From contig CAMLDY010000077.1 in NCBI GenBank assembly GCA_946478895.1, positions 1-12,002 of the forward strand: 12,002 nt of DNA, given 5' to 3'. The translations under genes and the position numbers were made by a program. Source of the stretch: an uncultured Gemmatimonadota bacterium. Its GTDB lineage: Bacteria; Gemmatimonadota; Gemmatimonadetes; Gemmatimonadales; Gemmatimonadaceae. Positions 6,628-12,002 of this stretch are shown piece by piece. Below the pieces are notes generated by a model, which saw nothing but the letters and a program-made list of their open reading frames with translations, made no database searches and was not told where the DNA came from. Numbering within the stretch: the stretch's first letter is position 1; each line of letters starts with the position of its first letter.

Positions 6628-7089
6628 TCACCGCCGAGACAGGAAGGAGGCGACTTCCTCGACATGCCCAGGAATCTTGACGTTCGGGAAGATCTTGGCG
6701 ACGCGACCGTCGGCGTCGATGATGACCGTCGTGCGCTCGACGCCCATGTATTTTCGCCCATAGAGCGTTTTCTCCTTCCAGACGCCGAAGGCGTCGGCAA
6801 GGCGATGACCTTCGTCAGAAAGAAGACGGTAGGGCAGCTGATTTTTCTTGCGGAATTTCCGGTGTGACTCGATGCTGTCGGGGCTGATTCCGAGTACAAC
6901 CGCACCAATCTCCCCGAACCGGGGAAACGCGTCGCGAAAATCGGACGCTTCCTTGGTTCAGCCGGAGGTGTTGTCCTTCGGGTAGAAGAACAGCACGGTG
7001 GGTTTGCCTTTCAGGGAGTCGAGAGTGACGGTGGTACCGTCATCAGCGGGAAGCGAGAACGCCGGCGCCCGATCGCCCTCCTTGATCAT
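6628..7089 (-). CDS. bcp: Bcp/PrxQ-type peroxiredoxin, predicted selenoprotein (Sec44 encoded by in-frame TGA)
   Basis: A thiol-peroxidase-type enzyme that reduces hydrogen and organic peroxides in the cytoplasm. The 153-residue product has the whole Bcp plan: GDRAPAFSLPADDGTTVTL, then KGKPTVLFFYPKDNTSG, then TKEASDFRD, GISPDS, LLSDEGHRLADAFGVW, GRKYMGVERTTVIDADG (approximately) and a normal C-terminal helix ending FLSRR. Between NTSG and TKEA the codon is TGA (6958-6960) where the family has the peroxidatic Cys (Cys45 in E. coli Bcp). The frame is intact on both sides, so I read the TGA as selenocysteine. The usual partner Cys five residues later is Ser49, so it should act as a one-Sec enzyme or use an external thiol. 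The start ATG has AGGAGG (7094-7099) 4 nt upstream and lies 13 nt after the lipoprotein stop. The true stop is also TGA (6628-6630). Alternative: a chance nonsense mutation. Confidence 0.85.
6904..6957 (-). promoter_or_regulatory. Candidate bacterial SECIS region next to the Sec codon
   Basis: In the 54 nt after the in-frame TGA the minus strand can pair at three places: ACCAA (6953-6957) with TTGGT (6904-6908); GCGTC (6944-6948) with GACGC (6929-6933), extendable by GGAA with TTCC; and CCCC (6921-6924) with GGGG (6912-6915) around a GGTTC loop. Bacterial SECIS hairpins sit directly 3' of UGA inside the coding region and carry G early in the apical loop. The GGTTC loop starts 37 nt past the TGA, and the other loop (CGATTTTCGC) 14 nt past it. 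Which one SelB would bind is uncertain. Confidence 0.5.
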
Positions 7090-7102
7090 CCGTCCTCCTG
7101 TG

Positions 7103-7549
7103 TCAACGCACGCACTCGAAAAATCGCGGCATGATGCGCACGGTGTCGACACGCCCAGCGACGACGTCCACCGAGGTCGAGTCCGGCCGGTGCGCGAACG
7201 CGCGGACCAACAACCGATACCTGCCGGGCGGCAACGCGCTGAAGACGAAACCGCCGACGCTGTCGGCCGTTGCCGACGCGTGAGGGGAACCGGGCGCATC
7301 ACCGGGCGTGACGGCGAGAATCGGATAGTGCGGCAGAGCGCCGCCGGAATCGGCAAGGGTGCCGATTACTCCGCCGAAACCGGGTTGGAGCGATGGATTC
7401 GCCGGCAGCTGCGGTCGCGGACCCTTTGAGCGGACGTGACTGCTGCACCGTCCAGTTATGGTCATCACATCGGTGCTGGGAGCACGGTGGCATGCATTAA
7501 CGAAGATGCATGCGGCGATGAGCGACGCAGCTCTAGAAATCCCGGCCAA
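7103..7549 (-). CDS. Predicted lipoprotein with carboxypeptidase-regulatory-like fold
   Basis: A 148-residue protein of unknown function. The N-terminus SLIAACIFVNAC has two possible lipobox cysteines (Cys14 after IAA, Cys20 after VNA), so it is probably lipid-anchored. The body GVIGTLADSGGALPHYPILA, then SVGGFVFSALPPGRYRLLVRAFAH and VDVVAGRVDTVRI, is the pattern of a small beta-sandwich of the carboxypeptidase-regulatory-like type, which occurs in many envelope proteins without enzymatic role. The start is a TTG at 7547-7549 overlapping the end of the DUF1232 gene by 17 nt. No good Shine-Dalgarno is seen, so the start is uncertain, but any later in-frame start would lose the lipobox. Followed 13 nt later by the bcp gene. 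Confidence 0.72.
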   Translation of the reverse strand: MAGISRAASLIAACIFVNACHRAPSTDVMTITGRCSSHVRSKGPRPQLPANPSLQPGFGGVIGTLADSGGALPHYPILAVTPGDAPGSPHASATADSVGGFVFSALPPGRYRLLVRAFAHRPDSTSVDVVAGRVDTVRIMPRFFECVR

Positions 7550-8057
7550 GGGTGCGCAACCGCCGTCTGACGCGGCGCGGCAGGAAGAACGCCGCCGCGA
7601 CCAGAATTCGCTCGAGATCGAGCGAACGAAGCTGCCGCGGGTCGCCCATCCAGTGGTCGAGGATCACCGCCCTGCCGGCGTTGGCAATCAATCGCTGGAG
7701 CGCCAACACGAGCACGAACAGATCGTCAACCTCGCCGATGAACGGAACGAAGTCGGGAATGAAATCCATCGGCAGCAGCACGTAGGCGACCGCGCCCGCG
7801 ACCAGCAGCTTGTCGGTATTCGATACTCGCCGGTCGGTCAACAACCCACCGAGCAGGCGAAGGAAGTTCGGCAGCTCTTTGAGCGCAGAGACAACGGTGC
7901 GCTTCGCGCCGGTGCGCGGCGAGGAGCCGATTGGAGGAGCACCGTCGCCAGTGTCGCGTGAGCGCGTTTCAGCGCGCGACGATCTGGCGGCGGATGCCGT
8001 CGTTGCGCGCCGCTTGCGCGACGACGCCGTGCTCGAACGCGCGGACTGAGCTCTCAC
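7533..8057 (-). CDS. DUF1232 (YkvA-like) membrane protein
   Basis: A 174-residue protein with a basic, Ser/Arg/Ala-rich N-terminus (about residues 1-52) and a DUF1232 core. The core signature is RVSNTDKLLVAGAVAYVLLP, then MDFIPDFVPFIGEVDDLFVL, with the conserved LLPMDFIPD and GEVDDL motifs of the family; it probably dips into or crosses the membrane around YVLLPMDFIPDFVPFIG. Function of the family is not established. A C-terminal basic stretch (PRRVRRRLRTLG) ends the protein. The start is GTG 8055-8057, overlapping the preceding stop as GTGA, which indicates coupling. The disordered basic N-terminus is longer than in typical DUF1232 proteins, and a shorter start cannot be excluded. Confidence 0.82.
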   Translation of the reverse strand: MRAQSARSSTASSRKRRATTASAARSSRAETRSRDTGDGAPPIGSSPRTGAKRTVVSALKELPNFLRLLGGLLTDRRVSNTDKLLVAGAVAYVLLPMDFIPDFVPFIGEVDDLFVLVLALQRLIANAGRAVILDHWMGDPRQLRSLDLERILVAAAFFLPRRVRRRLRTLGRDF

Positions 8058-8464
8058 TTGCGTTGATCTCCCGGTGGCGGTGATGGCGGAGTCTCGGCGG
8101 ATGGTCCCGCTGGTGGCGTCCCAGGCGTAGCGGCTCCGGCGGCCGGCTTCGGCGAAGCCACAGACGATACGACTCCAGCGATCTCAGTTGCAACTGACTT
8201 GCCAGCGTTGGCGACGTCGGTAACCACGCCAACAGCCTTGTTCATCACGCTCATCGTGCCACCGATCACCCCAGCCGAGACGCGACCGGCGCGCAGGGTA
8301 TCCTCGACACCTTCGGCAAAACGCTTCAATGGATTGGGCGCCGTCGTAACTTTCGGCGCGTACTTCGACTCGAGGAAATCGATGTAGTCGAGGATCTGAT
8401 AGATCTTCTCCTCGGGCAGCGTATCGAGCTTCCTCACAAGTCGTTCGCGCAGAATATCGTTCAT
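8054..8464 (-). CDS. Hypothetical protein with short N-terminal helical domain and Pro-rich tail
   Basis: 136 residues, family not firmly recognised. Residues about 1-35 (LRERLVRKLDTLPEEKIYQI then LDYIDFLESKYA) resemble the short helical motif of DUF2281-like small proteins, in which LPEE and DFLESK are common. Residues about 45-105 form a Gly/Ala/Val-rich amphipathic stretch (VSAGVIGGTMSVMNKAVGVV). The last 30 residues are Pro/Ala/Gly-rich and probably disordered (TPGTPPAGPSAETPPSPPPG). The ATG at 8462-8464 has a GGAGG about 10 nt upstream. It starts 22 bp after the M15-type gene stop and overlaps the DUF1232 start by GTGA, so it belongs to the run. No function is proposed. Confidence 0.75.
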   Translation of the reverse strand: MNDILRERLVRKLDTLPEEKIYQILDYIDFLESKYAPKVTTAPNPLKRFAEGVEDTLRAGRVSAGVIGGTMSVMNKAVGVVTDVANAGKSVATEIAGVVSSVASPKPAAGAATPGTPPAGPSAETPPSPPPGDQRK

Positions 8465-8486
8465 CGATCCTTATCCTCCGTGCGGT

Positions 8487-9569
8487 TCACCCACCCCCGC
8501 GCCACCGCGCCCTCCGACCCCGCACATCAATATGCACATAATTCGTGCTGGAGTGCCCGCTGGTGTAGATGCCGAGGCCTCCGACGAGGTCAGGGTGCTT
8601 GAGCTCGACGATCTCTGCTGCCAAACCTACCATCCGGCTGTCGATCGCGGTGATTTTGCCGTCGCCATTGGCATCGATCGCGACATCCGCGGCGTCGCCG
8701 TACTGGTGCTGGCTGTCGCTGGCGGCGCGCCGCACCCTGCGATTGTGCTCGGGAGCCCGGAAGCCGGAGTGAACATCGATGTCGATGTCGGCCACCGCCT
8801 TGTCGCCGTGCCAGCGTGCAATCTCCTGAATGACGAGCTCGAGCTTGTCGAGGAGCTTGGGATTCACCGCAGCGTAGCTGGGCCAGACTCCCTGCTGATC
8901 ATGATTGAGGAAATCGCCGACGTGCAGATGCTTGGTAATCGGGAGATCTACGTCAGCCGGTCGAATCTCGAGAAAGCCTTCGGGCGGAGGAGTCTTGCCA
9001 CGGACACGCTCGGCGAGGTAGGTCCCAATGCGATAGCCGCGCAGAACTCCGCGTTCTTTCTCGCTGAACGGCACCAGCACCGCGAGGGTCAGGCCGTCTA
9101 CGATCCGGCGCTGCCCGCTCTTTAGCAGCGCGAGCCTGAAGAACCCGGCGCTCGGCGGCGCAAAGACCTTGTCCCCAGTCAGAGGCTGACCGCCAGTGGC
9201 GAGGGCCGTATCGCCGACGCGTACCCAGGCATATTGGAGCGCGGTTGGGTCGCCGTGAACGTCGAGCGGATACGAGATCGCCTGCGCCGGCAAGGCGAAG
9301 GTCAGCTTCACCTCGCCGCTCGCCCCGTACGCGCTCACCGACGGCTCGGCGAGCGGCACCACCGAGCTGCGCAGGAACGTGCCGATCGGTTTCTCGGTAG
9401 TGTCATCGGCGGCCTGCAAGAACTGGAAAGCGCCCACCAGAGCGATTGCTCCGGCGACGGCCCAGACAAGGCGAGTTGTGTGGCGCTTTCTTACGGGGAG
9501 ATCGTCGGGAAGCTCGAGCTCTTCGCCTGTCGGGTGGCCCCTTCTCTCCCCTACGACTGCCGACTCCAA
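8487..9569 (-). CDS. Membrane-anchored M15-type (D-Ala-D-Ala carboxypeptidase-like) peptidase
   Basis: A 360-residue protein likely to trim peptidoglycan in the periplasm. Residues about 32-52 (TRLVWAVAGAIALVGAFQFL) are one transmembrane anchor. The middle (about 70-190) is a beta-rich region of unknown role. The C-terminal third is the M15/YcbK-like domain: SGFRAPEHNRRV, then SQHQYGDAADVAID with probable zinc ligands His288 and Asp295, and NYVHIDVRG with His346. Directly after the first zinc motif is DANGDGKITAID (residues 299-310), a calcium-loop-like insertion. The start is TTG 9567-9569 with an AAAGG upstream at good distance; no in-frame ATG or GTG precedes the anchor. It begins 9 nt after the L,D-transpeptidase stop, implying co-translation with another peptidoglycan enzyme. 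Confidence 0.82.
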   Translation of the reverse strand: MESAVVGERRGHPTGEELELPDDLPVRKRHTTRLVWAVAGAIALVGAFQFLQAADDTTEKPIGTFLRSSVVPLAEPSVSAYGASGEVKLTFALPAQAISYPLDVHGDPTALQYAWVRVGDTALATGGQPLTGDKVFAPPSAGFFRLALLKSGQRRIVDGLTLAVLVPFSEKERGVLRGYRIGTYLAERVRGKTPPPEGFLEIRPADVDLPITKHLHVGDFLNHDQQGVWPSYAAVNPKLLDKLELVIQEIARWHGDKAVADIDIDVHSGFRAPEHNRRVRRAASDSQHQYGDAADVAIDANGDGKITAIDSRMVGLAAEIVELKHPDLVGGLGIYTSGHSSTNYVHIDVRGRRARWRGGG

Positions 9570-9578
9570 GCGACCTTT

Positions 9579-10436
9579 CTAATAGATGTAAACCGGAGTC
9601 CCAATCGCGACCATCGGATAGAGTTTCTCGACGTCTTCGTTACGCATGCGGACGCAGCCGTGACTGACGGACTGACCGATCGACTCGGGATGGTCGGTGC
9701 CGTGGATGCCATAGCCGTCGCCGAGATCGAGCCGGCGGGTACCGAGAACGCCCATGTAGCGGCGCGCTGTAGTGCCATAGGGTGGAACGACGATGTTGCC
9801 ATTTGCGACAATCTCCTTGCCTTCGACTCCTCCCCCTAATGACACCGCATTCCCGTTCCCGTAACGCTTTACGACCTCGCCATTCTGGGTAGTTATGACG
9901 CCCCCGTCGGAGGTGGGAATAGCCCCACCGGGGCTCAGGTGAACGATGCCGAGACCCTTCTTGTGGGCCTGCTCGACGTAGTGCCAGTCGGGGGGAACCC
10001 ACGCCGGATTCTCATCCTTTGCCTTGACCGTGAGACGGCCGCGGGGCGTCTCGAATCTCCACTGGCCGTTAGAGCCGCCCACCAGCTCCTTGCCGCTACC
10101 CGTCGCGACGGGTGCGTCGAACAGCACTTCCTTGCCCTGCTTGTACCACAGGTGGTGATCGGCCATGCTCACCACGATATAAGGCTGGTTGGTCGCCTCC
10201 GCCGCGGTCGAGTTGATCAGGGTATTGAGACTGTCGCCGGTCATGCCCAGCTTGGCTTTGACCTCGTTGAGTACCCCGAGGTTGTCGTTATAAACCATGC
10301 GATTGACGTCGCGCTGGTAGCGCAGCTCGGCGGTCCTGGTGAGGAGCATGACGCTGAGGATCGCGGCGATGACGAAGCCCCCGATCAGCATCCAGACGGT
10401 CTTGCCGCCGTACGAGAATATTCTGCTGGCTGCCAT
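9579..10436 (-). CDS. L,D-transpeptidase (YkuD domain), membrane-anchored
   Basis: A 285-residue enzyme expected to form 3-3 cross-links in peptidoglycan, or attach proteins to it, in the periplasm. Residues about 14-34 (VWMLIGGFVIAAILSVMLL) form the single membrane anchor, followed by a helical linker. The YkuD domain runs from about residue 86 (YIVVSMADHHLWYKQGKEVL) to the end. The catalytic signature is complete: GIHGTD with His245, and SHGCVRM with His259 and nucleophile Cys261, ending GTPVYIY. The start ATG 10434-10436 has a GGGG at suitable distance. It lies 41 nt downstream of a shortened, apparently inactive relative and 9 nt upstream of the M15-type peptidase gene. The target cannot be settled from sequence. 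Confidence 0.92.
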   Translation of the reverse strand: MAASRIFSYGGKTVWMLIGGFVIAAILSVMLLTRTAELRYQRDVNRMVYNDNLGVLNEVKAKLGMTGDSLNTLINSTAAEATNQPYIVVSMADHHLWYKQGKEVLFDAPVATGSGKELVGGSNGQWRFETPRGRLTVKAKDENPAWVPPDWHYVEQAHKKGLGIVHLSPGGAIPTSDGGVITTQNGEVVKRYGNGNAVSLGGGVEGKEIVANGNIVVPPYGTTARRYMGVLGTRRLDLGDGYGIHGTDHPESIGQSVSHGCVRMRNEDVEKLYPMVAIGTPVYIY

Positions 10437-10477
10437 ATCTACCCCGTGGGTTTTTCTAAGCGGGAAACGGACGTTCT

Positions 10478-11140
10478 CTAGTAGAAGTATACCTTCATGC
10501 CGGCGCTAAGGTTCGGCATGATCGCCTTCATGTCCTCGCTGGCGATCCGTAGAGCTCCAGGTGGAATCGGCGTGGAGTCGGTGGTGTCGCGGCCCGCCAA
10601 AATCCGGGTGCCCCCGTCGAGGATGATGCTGTTGTCGTTGAGATCAGCGACGGTCCTCTCTCCGCGCGGGATCGCCGCGGGTGGAGCGCTCGAGGACTCC
10701 GCCGCTGCGCGCTCGGGGCCGAACTGAACCGGCATCTCGCGGAGGAGGGCGCCTTCGCGGGTGAGATACATCCTCGCGCTGTCGATCGAGACGTTGAGGT
10801 GCAAGCGCTTGTCGAACTTCGCCTGTCGCTTCGCCAGCTCGATGGCGATGCGGAGCTTGTTCTGCTCGGCCTGGACGATTGCGTCGGTGCGCTCACGCTC
10901 GGCGGCGGTCATGTGCTCGCGAAGCTGCGCGACGTCGTGATTGTACTTGACGCGCTTCGCGAGGAGCCAGGCATCGACGCCGATCATCGCGGCGAGTCCG
11001 AGACCGAGAACGAAAACGAATCCCGGATAAGCGCGGCGGAAATCGCGCCAGGTACCGCGACGTCGATCGCCTTCGCCGGCGCGATCGGGGCTGCGGCGGG
11101 TCTCGACGCCGCTTTCCTGTTTGGGTCTGAAGATGGCCAT
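10478..11140 (-). CDS. Membrane protein with degenerate YkuD-like domain (probable inactive L,D-transpeptidase paralogue)
   Basis: 220 residues: basic N-terminus (1-38), one transmembrane segment (about 40-61, FVFVLGLGLAAMIGVDAWLL), a long charged helix likely to form a coiled coil (about 64-110), then a beta segment and a C-terminal domain. The last 26 residues align without gaps to the end of the neighbouring L,D-transpeptidase: GALRIASEDMKAIMPNLSAG against GCVRMRNEDVEKLYPMVAIG, then MKVYFY against TPVYIY. The segment HLNVSIDSARMYLTREGALL resembles the first YkuD strands. Catalytic Cys becomes Ala196 and the active-site His becomes Pro194, and the central part of the domain is missing. It is probably a non-catalytic scaffold or regulator. 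The ATG has GAGGGAG just upstream. First gene of the long minus-strand run. Confidence 0.8.
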   Translation of the reverse strand: MAIFRPKQESGVETRRSPDRAGEGDRRRGTWRDFRRAYPGFVFVLGLGLAAMIGVDAWLLAKRVKYNHDVAQLREHMTAAERERTDAIVQAEQNKLRIAIELAKRQAKFDKRLHLNVSIDSARMYLTREGALLREMPVQFGPERAAAESSSAPPAAIPRGERTVADLNDNSIILDGGTRILAGRDTTDSTPIPPGALRIASEDMKAIMPNLSAGMKVYFY

Positions 11141-11184
11141 GCTCCCTCGGGCTCTCGTCGGGGTGGGATTACATTACTGATATA
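11141..11184. promoter_or_regulatory. Divergent start region between the envelope run and gpmI
   Basis: Only 44 bp separate the two start codons. An AT-rich patch (11168-11189, GATTACATTACTGATATAAT) stands out from the GC-rich surroundings and probably holds at least one promoter. No clear -35/-10 pair was found on either strand. TATAAT at 11181-11186 overlaps the gpmI ATG, so it cannot serve gpmI from that start. The minus-strand gene has a Shine-Dalgarno (GAGGGAG); gpmI has none. Confidence 0.45.
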
Positions 11185-12002
11185 ATGGCAACTACACAGC
11201 GCGCGCGGCCAGTCGCGTTAATCGTACTCGATGGGTGGGGCTACCGCCCCGAAACCGAAGGCAATGCAATCGCGATGGCGAAGACGCCGGTGTGGGACTC
11301 GCTTTGGAAGCGCGGATCCCGCACCCTGCTGGAGGCGTCTGGTCTTCGCGTTGGCCTCCCCGAAGGACAGATGGGGAATAGCGAAGTCGGCCACCTCAAT
11401 CTCGGCGCCGGCCGCGTCGTGATGCAGGATCTGGTGCGCATCTCAACGGCCATCGCCGATGGAAGCTTCTACACCAATCCCGCGCTGGTGGGTGCGTGTC
11501 GCCAGGTCAAGCAGAACGGCGGCACTCTGCACCTGATGGGATTGATCGGCGCGGGCGGAGTCCACGCCATCGACAAGCACCTCTTTGCGCTGCTCGAGCT
11601 GGCGAATCGGCAGAAGATCGAGCGGGTGGCGATCCACGCCTTTCTCGACGGCCGCGACACCCTTCCGAAATCCGCCCTCGGTTACGTGCAGGAGCTGCTG
11701 GAGGAGATTCGGCGGATAGGCTCGCCGGCGAAGATCGCCAGCGTTTCCGGGCGGTATTACTCGATGGACCGCGACCGCCGCTGGGATCGCACCGAGCTCG
11801 CCTACAAGGCGATCGTGCTGGGCGAGGGAACGAAGGTGGAGGATCCGCTCGAAGCCATCCGCGAAGCGTATGCGTCAGGAAAGACGGACGAATTCATGCT
11901 GCCGGTGGTGGTGGCCGAGCACGGCAAGGCGGTGGCTCCGATGCGTGACGGAGATGCGGTGATCGGGTTCAACTATCGCTCCGACCGGATGCGACAGATC
12001 GT
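11185..12002 (+). CDS. gpmI: 2,3-bisphosphoglycerate-independent phosphoglycerate mutase, N-terminal half (runs off right edge)
   Basis: A glycolytic/gluconeogenic enzyme interconverting 3- and 2-phosphoglycerate, with two Mn ions and a phosphoserine intermediate, in the cytoplasm. 272 codons of a usual 510-550 are present. The N-terminus PVALIVLDGWG carries the first metal ligand Asp16. LPEGQMGNSEVGHLNLGAGR holds the nucleophile Ser66. Further family blocks are GLIGAGGVHAIDKHLFALLE, HAFLDGRDTLPKSA, SGRYYSMDRDRRWDR and GFNYRSDRMRQI. The start ATG 11185-11187 lies 8 codons before the conserved strand, as expected. There is no Shine-Dalgarno in the 44 bp upstream, so translation may start on a very short or absent leader. 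It is divergent from the envelope run. Identity is very secure. Confidence 0.96.
   Translation, partial: MATTQRARPVALIVLDGWGYRPETEGNAIAMAKTPVWDSLWKRGSRTLLEASGLRVGLPEGQMGNSEVGHLNLGAGRVVMQDLVRISTAIADGSFYTNPALVGACRQVKQNGGTLHLMGLIGAGGVHAIDKHLFALLELANRQKIERVAIHAFLDGRDTLPKSALGYVQELLEEIRRIGSPAKIASVSGRYYSMDRDRRWDRTELAYKAIVLGEGTKVEDPLEAIREAYASGKTDEFMLPVVVAEHGKAVAPMRDGDAVIGFNYRSDRMRQI

Noticed and set aside
6958..6960. Reassignment of TGA to Trp or Gly in this organism
   Set aside because: TGA serves as the stop in several intact genes here (for example at the ATGA and GTGA overlaps, and at 6628-6630 of the same gene), and Trp or Gly at the peroxidatic site would destroy the enzyme.
6628..7089. bcp as a simple pseudogene with a premature stop
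   Set aside because: Only one stop, placed exactly on the catalytic Cys codon, with no frameshift, a strong Shine-Dalgarno and a full family-like C-terminus. It stays as the alternative but is less likely than selenocysteine.
8532..10481. Plus-strand frames at 8532-9125, 9234-9839 and 9939-10481
   Set aside because: Antisense to the M15-type and L,D-transpeptidase genes, whose active-site motifs are intact on the minus strand.
1..12002. CRISPR arrays, tRNA genes, insertion sequences, phage or defence genes
   Set aside because: Looked for direct repeats, cloverleaf-like segments, transposase or nuclease motifs and found none that could be supported.

Overview
The window is GC-rich, densely coded bacterial DNA from a diderm (Gram-negative-type) organism. 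It carries a TonB-dependent outer-membrane receptor, several exported or lipid-anchored proteins, and an L,D-transpeptidase with an M15-type peptidase. The gene mix (GRP-type sugar transporter, DUF3224, DinB-like, DUF1232, tandem SGNH hydrolases) resembles Gemmatimonadota, but that is an impression from protein style, not a search result. No insertion sequence, phage gene, tRNA, rRNA or CRISPR array was seen.

Layout. 1-1700 (-): N-terminal two-thirds or so of a TonB-dependent receptor running off the left edge. 1939-3305 (-): compact cluster of DinB-like protein, dual-specificity-type phosphatase and DUF3224 protein, with junctions of 0 or 1 nt. 3400-4823 (+): a 40-residue membrane peptide overlapping by ATGA with a GRP-family sugar transporter. 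4828-6329 (-): two tandem exported SGNH/GDSL hydrolases overlapping by ATGA, behind a promoter that appears to give a leaderless mRNA. 6330-6627: a gene-free stretch rich in dyad symmetries. 6628-11140 (-): a seven-gene run (degenerate YkuD-like membrane protein, catalytic L,D-transpeptidase, M15-type peptidase, small hypothetical, DUF1232 protein, lipoprotein, Bcp peroxiredoxin), mostly with overlaps or gaps of about 40 nt or less, so probably one operon. 11185-12002 (+): start of the cofactor-independent phosphoglycerate mutase gene gpmI, running off the right edge.

The most notable item is the last gene of the long minus-strand run. The Bcp/PrxQ-type peroxiredoxin at 6628-7089 is interrupted by a single in-frame TGA exactly where the peroxidatic cysteine should be (codon 44). 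The frame and family sequence continue unbroken for 109 more codons to a normal C-terminus. Potential stem-loops lie immediately downstream. This reads as a selenoprotein that standard gene calling would split, truncate or call a pseudogene. TGA is also used as an ordinary stop in neighbouring genes and at the end of this same gene, so a global code change is unlikely.

A second notable item is that the first gene of the same run looks like a shortened paralogue of the adjacent L,D-transpeptidase, with the catalytic Cys replaced by Ala and the active-site His by Pro. Together with the M15-type enzyme this suggests a peptidoglycan-remodelling operon that also carries a selenium-dependent peroxide-detoxifying enzyme.
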